DNA of 64,000 bases from Polyangia bacterium (GTDB taxonomy: Bacteria; Myxococcota_A; Polyangia; Nannocystales; Nannocystaceae), in assembly GCA_030429545.1 (NCBI GenBank), contig JAUIFF010000002.1, positions 682,001-746,000 on the forward strand, in the 5' to 3' direction. The notes under the pieces are model-generated. The model was given only the letters and a program-made list of their open reading frames with translations, did no database searches and was not told the origin of the DNA. A program made the position numbers and the translations under genes. Positions 35,326 to 42,182 of this stretch are shown here, piece by piece. Position 1 is the stretch's first letter. Each line of letters begins with the position of its first letter.

Positions 35326-35652
35326 ATGGCGGTATCGATCGCGTTGGTCTGGCACCGTGGGTGCCCACATGTGGTGCCCACTCGCCAACACCTCGCACGC
35401 GCGCTGGAGCAGCTTGGGCTCGCCAACAACTGGCGTGAGTTTTGTGTGGACGACCCCGACTGCCCCGAACAGTTTGTCGGCCATGGCTCACCGACGATTT
35501 TGGTCGACGGGGAGGATATCGCGGGAGCACCGGCCGGTTGTCGCGCTTGCCGGGTCTATACCGCGGCCGATGGCTCGATTTCAGGTGTGCCCCCGGTTTC
35601 GATGATTGTACAAGCGATCCGTGGCGGCAACCGAGGCCATCGCGGCAACTAG
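35326..35652 (+). CDS. small thioredoxin-fold protein (DF-family/MerB-associated type)
   Basis: The 108-residue protein begins AVSIALVWHRGCPHVVPTR, in which the single active-site-like cysteine GCPH takes the place of C-x-x-C. The GSPTILVDGEDI loop has the cis-proline that closes a thioredoxin fold, and CRACRVYTAADG and PPVSMIVQAIRG finish it. This pattern matches thioredoxin-like, often seleno- or metal-linked, small proteins of the DF/alkylmercury-lyase-associated type. Its redox substrate is unknown. The first ~150 bases overlap an open frame on the opposite strand, but this frame has the coherent fold. It is divergent from the large orphan. Confidence 0.75.
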   Translation: MAVSIALVWHRGCPHVVPTRQHLARALEQLGLANNWREFCVDDPDCPEQFVGHGSPTILVDGEDIAGAPAGCRACRVYTAADGSISGVPPVSMIVQAIRGGNRGHRGN

Positions 35653-35660
35653 GACCAACC

Positions 35661-35695
35661 AAAAAAAACGAGAGGCACCGGGGAAAGGTGCCTCT
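35661..35695 (-). terminator. Rho-independent terminator, minus strand
   Basis: GAGGCACC and GGTGCCTC pair around a seven-base loop. On the minus strand the stem is followed by CGTTTTTTTT, an excellent U-run; on the plus strand the tail is poor. It therefore serves the small leftward gene at 35742 and only weakly the thioredoxin-fold gene. Confidence 0.88.
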
Positions 35696-35741
35696 TCGTG
35701 TCGTCGCTGAGGTTTGGCTTACTGTAGAAATGGATCGTCGG

Positions 35742-35939
35742 TTACGACTGGGGAAGGTCCGACAAACCTTCCCGTATGTGGCATTCGGAATGGGCATCCG
35801 AGTTGGATGCACCGACGGGAGTGGCGATGGCACGGGAGCGATACAACGCCTGGATGGCATTGGCCGCGGCGTGGGCAGCTTCGGAGATAATCTCGAGGGG
35901 CTCCGGGAGCACGACGGCGGTTCCGTGGCGGGAATACAT
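35742..35939 (-). CDS. small protein of 65 residues, unknown
   Basis: The frame reads MYSRHGTAVVLPEPLEII, an Ala-rich amphipathic helix (SEAAHAAANAIQALYRS) and a polar tail ending EGLSDLPQS. A strong terminator with an eight-T run lies about 45 bases downstream on the same strand, with no other leftward gene to serve, which is the best argument that this is a real transcript. The ribosome site is weak. It could be a peptide hormone- or natural-product-precursor-like protein or a regulator; nothing supports a specific role. Confidence 0.55.
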   Translation of the reverse strand: MYSRHGTAVVLPEPLEIISEAAHAAANAIQALYRSRAIATPVGASNSDAHSECHIREGLSDLPQS

Positions 35940-36101
35940 GGCCTGACCTGAACTTGGGACTGATGGGATAAAGGGGAGATAGCTCTCCGATAAGTCGTCC
36001 CGACGTTTCCAGTTCTGTTGAGGTAGCGTCGGCCGGCGACAATCGGATTAATAAAAATTCAAAAAAAATATCTGGCGAAATCGCACACGATCCGGCGATC
36101 G

Positions 36102-36899
36102 TTAGTCGACCTTTGCAAGGGCGCCGAGCAACGCCGGGAGGAGGTTGGACCCAGCCGCCGCGATGCTGCGAATGCCAGGGTGCCAGGCTTCGCCGGCAAT
36201 CGTCCGGACAACCCCGCCGGCCTGTTCGACCAACAACGCACCCGCGGCCATATCCCAGGGGCTGAGGTGGTATTCCCAATAGCCGTCGAGTCGCCCGGCC
36301 GCGACATAGGCGAGGTCGAGGGCAGCGCTCCCAGCCCGGCGAATCCCCCGGACCTGGGGAATCATGGCCGCAAACTCGGCGAGGTTGCTGCGTTGGGTCG
36401 GGTCGGTCCTTGTATAGGCAAATCCCGTTGCCAGCAGCGACTGCTCGAGGGTCGGTGTGGCGGTCACCCGCAGCGGGTCGTGCCTGTCGCCCGTTTGCAG
36501 CCACGTACCCTTGCCGGTTTGCCCACAAAAAAACTCGCCGCGCAGCGGGTCGTGGACAATGCCGAGGACACCGGTTTCCCCATCGTAAAGGCCGATCGAG
36601 ACACTGAAGTGGGGGAAGCCGTGGGTGAAGTTGGTGGTGCCGTCGAGCGGGTCGACGATCCACCGCAGCCCAGCTGTCCCTGCCTGCGCGCCGGATTCCT
36701 CGGCCAGGATCGCGTGGTCGGGAAATGCTGCGCGCAGGCGGGTGACGATTTCACGGTCGGCGGCACGGTCGGCCGAGGTCACGAGGTCGATGACAGACGA
36801 CTTGGTGGTGACTGAAAAATCCGCGTTGGCATAGTGGGATGCGAGCAGTTTGCCTGCGGCATCGGCACACTCGAGGGCGACTTGAAGGATGTCGGGCAT
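36102..36899 (-). CDS. inositol monophosphatase family phosphatase
   Basis: The 265-residue Mg-dependent phosphatase has the family motifs in order: AILAEESGAQAG (Glu of the first metal site) near residue 70, WIVDPLDGTTNFTHGFPHFSVSI (DPLDGT, metals 1 and 2) near 83, and YHLSPWDMAAGALLVEQAGG (WDxAAG, metal 3) near 210. Substrates of this family include inositol-1-phosphate, 3'-phosphoadenosine phosphates and fructose bisphosphate; which one applies is unclear. ATG 36899 (MPDILQVAL) fits the family's start; ATG 36911 and 36953 are alternatives. It is divergent from the DUF6438 protein. Confidence 0.94.
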   Translation of the reverse strand: MPDILQVALECADAAGKLLASHYANADFSVTTKSSVIDLVTSADRAADREIVTRLRAAFPDHAILAEESGAQAGTAGLRWIVDPLDGTTNFTHGFPHFSVSIGLYDGETGVLGIVHDPLRGEFFCGQTGKGTWLQTGDRHDPLRVTATPTLEQSLLATGFAYTRTDPTQRSNLAEFAAMIPQVRGIRRAGSAALDLAYVAAGRLDGYWEYHLSPWDMAAGALLVEQAGGVVRTIAGEAWHPGIRSIAAAGSNLLPALLGALAKVD

Positions 36900-36995
36900 C
36901 GGCCGGACCATACCCGATGCCGTCCACAGGTCGACGCCAGGGTGCAGCAGCATCGCGTGCGAGGTCTTGGCCGCGAGGGTGTACCATGCCGACCC

Positions 36996-37511
36996 GTGTC
37001 CCAGTTTCGCCAGATGATTGCGGCTGCGTTGCTTTTACAAGTTAGCTGTGCCGGCAAGGTCGATCGCGGGCTCGACCTGCAGCCCAAGCACCAGGGGCAG
37101 ATCGTCGCCAGCATCGAGCGGACCTCGTGCTACGGGTGGTGTCCGGTCTATCGCCTGACCGTGTTTGCCGACGGTTTTGTCGAGTACATCGGCGTCGACT
37201 TTGTCCTCCACAAGGGCTATCGCGAAGGACAGGTCACACAACGACAGCTCGCGGACTTGCAAGCGGTGTTTGCCGACCACGAGTTTGAAAAGTTTGGCGA
37301 GCGCTACGAGGCTGTCGACTACACCGACTTCCCCACCGTGATCATGAGCTATCGCCTGCCACAGGGGCTCAAGCGAGTGGTGCACTACTACGGCGACACC
37401 TCGGCGCCGGCCGAACTCACAACCCTAGAGGACCGGGTCGAGCAGATTCTCGCTGTCGAAAACTATATTGGCACCCGTGAGCAGCGCGAGATTTTTGCGG
37501 AGGCATGGTAA
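36996..37511 (+). CDS. DUF6438-domain lipoprotein
   Basis: The product (171 residues from GTG 36996, or 165 from ATG 37014) has a lipoprotein-like signal with VSC at the cleavage site (AAALLLQVSCAG). The longer form is favoured because it supplies the basic residue of the n-region. The domain ASIERTSCYGWCPVYRLTVFA and DGFVEYIG is the DUF6438 signature (T-x-C-x-G-x-C-P-x-Y-x-L ... DG), a small beta domain found in secreted proteins. Function is unknown. It ends five bases before the next gene, so the pair is an operon. Confidence 0.8.
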   Translation: MSQFRQMIAAALLLQVSCAGKVDRGLDLQPKHQGQIVASIERTSCYGWCPVYRLTVFADGFVEYIGVDFVLHKGYREGQVTQRQLADLQAVFADHEFEKFGERYEAVDYTDFPTVIMSYRLPQGLKRVVHYYGDTSAPAELTTLEDRVEQILAVENYIGTREQREIFAEAW

Positions 37512-37515
37512 ACAA

Positions 37516-38160
37516 ATGGTAGATACAACGATGTCCGGTGAGATTGTCCTCGTGCGCCATGGCGAGACCGTGGGCGAGTCGTCGATTCGCCTCTACGGGG
37601 CCACAGATATCGCCCTGAGCGAGTTTGGTGCCAAGCAGCTTGCGACCGTTGGGGCCGCACTTGCCGGTGAGTCGTTTGCCAACATGGTGGTGTCACCGTT
37701 GCAGCGATCGCGGCGCTCCGGCGAGATTGTCCGTACCGCCCTGCAAACCAAGCCCCCGGTCGAGGTCGTCCGCGAGTTTTCGGAGATCAACTTTGGCGCT
37801 TGGGAAGGCTGGACGTTTGCCGAGGCGGCCGAGCGCGACCCGGAGGGGTTTGCCCGGCGTGCACGCGATGGCGACGACTTCGGGTTTCCGGGGGGTGAGA
37901 CCCGGCGGGGATTTTACGCTCGGGTTGCGGCCGCGGTGACGCCCGGCCGCTTTCCCGCCGACCGCCGTACCCTCGTTGTCGTCCACAAGGGGATCATCAA
38001 GATCCTGATAAGCGTGCTGTGTGGCGTGCCCTATGCCGAAACACGCGAACTCCCGGTCGCCCTCGGCAGCATCCATCGCCTGCGGCCCGAGGCCAAGGGG
38101 TGGCGACTCGTGGCAGGCAACCTCACCGAACACCTAGGCGAGCTCGACATCGGTGGCTAG
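37516..38160 (+). CDS. histidine phosphatase (phosphoglycerate-mutase-like)
   Basis: The 214-residue protein has the catalytic RHG motif in EIVLVRHGETVGESS at about residue 13, the second conserved arginine in SPLQRSRRSGEI, FGAWEG in the usual helix and the C-terminal histidine in LVVVHKGIIKILI. The length fits the broad-specificity phosphatase/CobC group rather than true mutases. The substrate may be a sugar, nucleotide or small phosphoester. ATG 37516 is used; ATG 37531 is also possible. It follows the DUF6438 gene by four bases. Confidence 0.9.
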   Translation: MVDTTMSGEIVLVRHGETVGESSIRLYGATDIALSEFGAKQLATVGAALAGESFANMVVSPLQRSRRSGEIVRTALQTKPPVEVVREFSEINFGAWEGWTFAEAAERDPEGFARRARDGDDFGFPGGETRRGFYARVAAAVTPGRFPADRRTLVVVHKGIIKILISVLCGVPYAETRELPVALGSIHRLRPEAKGWRLVAGNLTEHLGELDIGG

Positions 38161-38274
38161 TGTCCAAAAAAGCATGTTTATACATGGATGTTCAGGTGCG
38201 TTCTCGGGGCTGGCCTGCGGCGTAAACCAGGCTTGACTGACAGCTGAGGCCCGCTTTCGTGGTACAAGCGGCCT

Positions 38275-39057
38275 GTGCAACACACTTCGTTTTATCGCCG
38301 GACAGACGATGGGTGGTTTTCGACGCCATTGACCCGTGGGCCGTGGGACGAACATGCCCAGCACGGTGGCCCGCCAGCCGCGCTTGTCACCCGGGCCTTT
38401 GAACGGGCGGGTGAACGCGCCGGGGAGTTTATTGTTGCCCGGGTTGCGTTTGAGATCCTGCGACCGGTGCCGCTCGACCTGTTGCATGTACATTGTGAGC
38501 CGATCAAGCTCGGGCGTACAGTCGAGCGGTGGCAGGCGACCCTTTCATGTCGCGGAACACCTGTCCTCGAGGCCCGGGCCCTACGGGTCTTGGCACGCCC
38601 GGGGCCTTTGAGTCCCGAGCAGCCGTTTACGCCGTGGCCACAGCCGAACGAGGCCAGCGAGCTCAAGCTGAGGTTTTTTCGCTGGGAAGTGGGGTACCAC
38701 CAGGCGGTCGAGTTGCGGGTGGCCGGCGGGACCTGGGGGTCGACGCCGATTCGCGTGTGGGGCCGGCCTCGGGTACCACTTGTCGCCGACGAACCAACAA
38801 CTCCCCTCCAGGCACTCATGATACTTGCAGATGCACAATCTGGTATGGGCGTGCCGCTCGATCCTTTAAAAGCGACCTTTATCAACCCCGACCTCACCGT
38901 CTACCTCGAACGCCCGCCAGTAGGTGAATGGTTTGGTTTTGACATTCGTTCGACCGCCTCGGGGCAGGGGATGGGACTGGCGCAATCCGAGGTCCGCGAT
39001 GGGCAAGGTGTGGTCGCGCGCAGTGCCCAGAGTCTGGTGATTGTGGCGCGCTCCTAG
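38275..39057 (+). CDS. TesB-like acyl-CoA thioesterase
   Basis: The 260-residue protein has a double hot-dog layout: the first half with DEHAQHGGPPAALVTRAFERAG and FEILRPVPLDLLHVHCE, the second with ALMILADAQSGMG and FINPDLTVYLERPPVGEWFGF ending in SEVRDGQGVVARSAQSL. This is the pattern of TesB/thioesterase II-like proteins, which hydrolyse acyl-CoA. The Asp of LADAQSG is the expected catalytic residue. The start is GTG 38275. It fits the fatty-acid theme (two acyl-CoA ligases, EtfAB). Confidence 0.88.
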   Translation: MQHTSFYRRTDDGWFSTPLTRGPWDEHAQHGGPPAALVTRAFERAGERAGEFIVARVAFEILRPVPLDLLHVHCEPIKLGRTVERWQATLSCRGTPVLEARALRVLARPGPLSPEQPFTPWPQPNEASELKLRFFRWEVGYHQAVELRVAGGTWGSTPIRVWGRPRVPLVADEPTTPLQALMILADAQSGMGVPLDPLKATFINPDLTVYLERPPVGEWFGFDIRSTASGQGMGLAQSEVRDGQGVVARSAQSLVIVARS

Positions 39058-39069
39058 CTGGGTATTCGG

Positions 39070-39786
39070 TCAAGCGCCGTTGTGCCGAGTCCACATCCCG
39101 GTCCACTCGGGCACGCGGGCCCAACCGTTTTGGCGGATCGTCGCAGCTCGGGCCTCGCCAAAGAAAAACCCACAGATCTGTGCGGCCTGTTCGACGCTGG
39201 CAAACTGGTAGTCGGTTGCCAGCACGGTGCGGGTAAACCCGAGCTCTTCGAGCAACGCGTAGTAGGCCGCAAGCGCAGGGTTGGGGGCTGCCGGCTCTTG
39301 TGTGGCGGTCCCGAGGGTTTCGAAAATCACGGTGGTGCCGGGGCGTTTGACCAGGCTTTCAATGTGCTGCAATCGTCCGCGCATGACCTCGGGCCACCTT
39401 TGCGGATGCCAACTGGTTGTATGTCCAAAGACCCAGCCGGCGACCACGAGGTCAAAACTTGCCGGCGAAAACGCGAGTGCGTCGGCATCCATCGCCGTCA
39501 GCGACCAACGGCTTCGGTCGGGACATTCGCGCAACAGGTGCCGTTTCGCAACCGCGAGCATGGCCGGCGATTGGTCGATCGCAATGACCTTGCGGGCCCC
39601 CGCCCGTAGCAGCAGGCGTGTCAGGCGGCCGGTACCGGCTCCAATATCGAGGGCACGGATGTGTTCGAGGTGACACGCGCCGGCGAGCGCCGGTAGCAGG
39701 TTGCCGTCACAGTCCTCGGCGGCAATCAGGGCGTCGTAGGTATCGGCGTGGTCTTGGTAGATCTGTTGGTAGCGATCGTTGGGCAT
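39070..39786 (-). CDS. class I SAM-dependent methyltransferase
   Basis: The 238-residue enzyme has the SAM loop ALDIGAGTGRLTRLLLRAG near residue 42, the acidic end of strand 2 in VIAIDQSPAMLAVAKRHLL, MDADALAFSPASFDLVVAGW (motif III) and a CxxC-free C-terminal cap. The IYQDHADTYDALIAAED opening is typical of small-molecule methyltransferases of the UbiE-like fold. The substrate is unknown. It converges with the thioesterase gene 12 bases away. ATG 39786 is used (longer frame not needed). It lies just downstream of the GMC dehydrogenase on the same strand. Confidence 0.9.
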   Translation of the reverse strand: MPNDRYQQIYQDHADTYDALIAAEDCDGNLLPALAGACHLEHIRALDIGAGTGRLTRLLLRAGARKVIAIDQSPAMLAVAKRHLLRECPDRSRWSLTAMDADALAFSPASFDLVVAGWVFGHTTSWHPQRWPEVMRGRLQHIESLVKRPGTTVIFETLGTATQEPAAPNPALAAYYALLEELGFTRTVLATDYQFASVEQAAQICGFFFGEARAATIRQNGWARVPEWTGMWTRHNGA

Positions 39787-39814
39787 ACAACGACCCTTGC
39801 CTACCACAGTTTGG

Positions 39815-41263
39815 CTAGGGTGCGGAGTTGCCAAACAACTTGTCGGCCGACCACAGCGATAAGGTGGCGATCGTCAGTGAGGGATTGGCCGGGGCAGCCG
39901 TTGGAAACACGCCACTGCCGGCGACCACGAGGTTGCGGACCTTGTGGTGGACCATGTGCTGGTCAACCACGCTGCTGGCCGGGTCGCTGCCCATCACGGT
40001 GGTGCCCATGATGTGCTCCTCGGAGGCGGCCGGCCTTTGCCCGAGGCTAAACTCGTCGATCGGCAACTTTGAAAACACCCGCTCTAGCCGGGTCTTGGCC
40101 GCGCGAAAGCCCTTTTGGGCGTAGTTGGAGCGCCGTTTAAAAATCGCCTTGGGTTTATAGGGGTCGGACTCGGAGGGGACAACTTCGTTGAAGTCCTGGC
40201 GCAGGTCCTCAAAAATGACCTTGAACCACAGGCGTTCGCGCCAGCGCCCGCGCAGGTCGCGAAGCCGGGGGACGTTCCAGGTTTCAACTAGGGCACCGGC
40301 GTGGCGAGCCCGGTGACGACCGTTGTATAGCCAATAACCGTGGCCGGTAATGCTGGTACTGCCCTGAAAGTTTTTGACCCCGTTGAGCAACACATTGCCG
40401 GAGATACTGACCTGCTCGACCAGGCCCTTGCCGACCTGCGGACCGTCGAGCCCGGAGTGTTTGAGCAGCAACGGGTTGAACAGCGCATTGCAGCCGAGCA
40501 CGACAACGTCGCCCGCGGCCCGTTGCTCACGGCCGTTGTGGTCGCGGTAGACAAGGCCCTTGGCCGTGCCGCCTTCGAGGTCGACGCTGAGGACGTGGGC
40601 CCCGACCGCCAGGGTGACCCGCGGATCTTCGAACACCGGGCCCATGCCGTTGAGGATGGTGAACTTGGAGTCGACCGGGCACAGGTGGCAAACCCCGGAG
40701 GCACAGCACACCGCCCGGCCGGTACGGGTGGGGCCCGAGGGCCGGGCGCAGGGCTGGGCAAAGAACTTGTCGGGGGTTGCTTGCTTAAGCAACTTGTCGG
40801 GTTCGGTAAAGCGATGGGGTGCTTGGGGGTAGGGACGTGAGCGGGGAAACGGCGAGCTGTCCGACGGGCCCGCGATTTCCATGAGGTCTTCGGCCTCGCA
40901 ATAGTAGGCCTCGAGCTGGTCGTAGTTCACCGGCCAGTCGACGGCCACCTTGTATTTGCTACGCAACTCAAAGTCTTCGGGGTGCATCCGCGGGGTGCAG
41001 GCCCACCAGCAATTCGAGCCACCACCGACTGAGACGTTAAACCGCCACCGTTTGTCGATTTTGGCCGCGTTCTCGTACATGTCGTGGTAGGGCAGGCGTT
41101 TGCCACGGTCGTCGAGTTGCTGGGCGTGGCTGACCTTTTGGCCACGTTCTAAAAACAACACCCGGGCATTCGCCGGTAGGTGGGCGAGGGCCTTGTGCAC
41201 AAAAAACGTGCTGGCAAACCCGGTGCCGGCGACGATCAGGTCGTAGGTACCCTCGATCGCCAC
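39815..41263 (-). CDS. GMC-family FAD dehydrogenase, putative catalytic subunit
   Basis: The 482-residue enzyme has the FAD loop LIVAGTGFASTFFVHKAL at the N-terminus, FNVSVGGGSNCWWACTPRM near residue 78 and the C-terminal GMC end EEHIMGTTVMGSDP and AGSGVFPTAAPANPSLTIATLSL with the catalytic His. A cysteine cluster CCASGVCHLCPVDSKF near residue 190 resembles the region that carries the 3Fe-4S cluster in direct-electron-transfer FAD dehydrogenases such as bacterial glucose dehydrogenase. It lacks a signal peptide, which fits escort by a Tat partner. GTG 41263 starts two bases before the cytochrome stop, so cotranscription is likely. Substrate: probably a sugar, polyol or alcohol. Confidence 0.9.
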   Translation of the reverse strand: MAIEGTYDLIVAGTGFASTFFVHKALAHLPANARVLFLERGQKVSHAQQLDDRGKRLPYHDMYENAAKIDKRWRFNVSVGGGSNCWWACTPRMHPEDFELRSKYKVAVDWPVNYDQLEAYYCEAEDLMEIAGPSDSSPFPRSRPYPQAPHRFTEPDKLLKQATPDKFFAQPCARPSGPTRTGRAVCCASGVCHLCPVDSKFTILNGMGPVFEDPRVTLAVGAHVLSVDLEGGTAKGLVYRDHNGREQRAAGDVVVLGCNALFNPLLLKHSGLDGPQVGKGLVEQVSISGNVLLNGVKNFQGSTSITGHGYWLYNGRHRARHAGALVETWNVPRLRDLRGRWRERLWFKVIFEDLRQDFNEVVPSESDPYKPKAIFKRRSNYAQKGFRAAKTRLERVFSKLPIDEFSLGQRPAASEEHIMGTTVMGSDPASSVVDQHMVHHKVRNLVVAGSGVFPTAAPANPSLTIATLSLWSADKLFGNSAP

Positions 41264-41264
41264 G

Positions 41265-41684
41265 CTACTTCACCGATTTGATAAACTCGATAAGCGCCTG
41301 CATGTTGCGTTCGTCGAGGTTTTTGTAGGGGTTCATCAGGGGTTTGTAGCCCTTGACCATTTTGGCCGCCGGGTCGCGGATCGACTCCACGAGGTAGGGG
41401 ACATCGCGGGTGACTTCGGTGCCGTCGACGAGCGTGGTCTTGGTGCCATACATGCCCTTAAAGCTCGGCCCGTTGAGCTTGGATCCGTCGACCGAATGGC
41501 AGGTGTTGCACGTCATCGACACGTGGAGTTGTTTGCCGAGCTCGACCAGGGCCGGGACGTCCTGCGGGGCCGGGGTGGGGAGTGGGCCTGCGCTGCCACC
41601 CGAACACCCCGCGAGCACGAGCGCGAGTGTTGCCGCGAGACCGGTGCGAGCAGGTCGGAGGGAGGCGAGGACGAGGTGAGGCAT
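41265..41684 (-). CDS. single-haem cytochrome c lipoprotein
   Basis: The 139-residue product starts with a signal of lipoprotein type (LAATLALVLAGCSGG) and carries one haem site CNTCH near residue 59 and a distal methionine candidate in YKPLMNPYKNLDERNM. Gly/Ser/Pro-rich linker precedes the haem domain. It would accept electrons from the GMC enzyme whose gene follows with only one base between. It is oriented opposite to the Tat-signal gene. ATG 41684 or 41696 could be the start; the second gives four more residues. Confidence 0.92.
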   Translation of the reverse strand: MPHLVLASLRPARTGLAATLALVLAGCSGGSAGPLPTPAPQDVPALVELGKQLHVSMTCNTCHSVDGSKLNGPSFKGMYGTKTTLVDGTEVTRDVPYLVESIRDPAAKMVKGYKPLMNPYKNLDERNMQALIEFIKSVK

Positions 41685-41708
41685 GGGGGTGAACATCGAT
41701 GATATGGT

Positions 41709-42089
41709 GTGCAGGTGAATCGGCGAAAGTTTCTCATCGCGGGGGCCGGCGTAACAGCCGTGGCAGGGACCGGTGCGGCCATCGCCAACCACTTGGGTTA
41801 CCTCGGAGGCCTGTCCCCGGGCGCCCGGGGTATGGTGGCGAAGATCCGTCAGGAGCTCGATTTTCTCAAGTTCAAAGATACCGTCGTCAGCCAATTTCTG
41901 ACCGACTACGAGCAGCGCGTGCGGAGGATCAAGTCGGATGAGCCGCTGACGCCGCGGTTTGTCCACCGATTTTTGCTCTCGACCGACTTTTTTCAGATGG
42001 GCGAGGACGAGGCGCGCGAGTTGAACTACGTGATGCTGTACCACCCGTACGCGAGCCCTTGTTACAACCCGTTGCGGGTCGTGGGGTAG
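41709..42089 (+). CDS. Tat-signal small subunit-like protein of the dehydrogenase cluster
   Basis: The 126-residue protein starts NRRKFLIAGAGVTAVAGTGAAI, a Tat signal (RRKFL). The mature part is helical (GMVAKIRQELDFLKFKDTVVSQFL and RFVHRFLLSTDFFQ) and ends in PYASPCYNPLRVV. This fits the small Tat subunit that escorts FAD catalytic subunits in gluconate/glucose dehydrogenase complexes, although similarity to that family is only in layout. Start GTG 41709; GTG 41715 also works. Divergent from the cytochrome gene, 24 bases apart. Confidence 0.7.
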   Translation: MQVNRRKFLIAGAGVTAVAGTGAAIANHLGYLGGLSPGARGMVAKIRQELDFLKFKDTVVSQFLTDYEQRVRRIKSDEPLTPRFVHRFLLSTDFFQMGEDEARELNYVMLYHPYASPCYNPLRVVG

Positions 42090-42117
42090 GTCGCTCGGTC
42101 GCAGTGCCTACGCACGA

Positions 42118-42144
42118 GGGCTCAGACCACGTGTGCCTGAGCCC
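42118..42144. terminator. possible hairpin between convergent genes
   Basis: GGGCTCAG and CTGAGCCC pair perfectly around an eleven-base loop. It lies between the Tat-signal gene and the FG-GAP gene. Neither side has a T-run, so it may be a pause or protective hairpin and not a classic terminator. Confidence 0.5.
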
Positions 42145-42182
42145 GTGCCGGGAAAGTTGTAAGCACAAGTACTCGACGTGGT

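Noticed and set aside
35281..35484. N-terminal extension of the large orphan protein
   Set aside because: This part lies antisense to the thioredoxin-fold gene, which has a coherent fold, so a later start is more likely.
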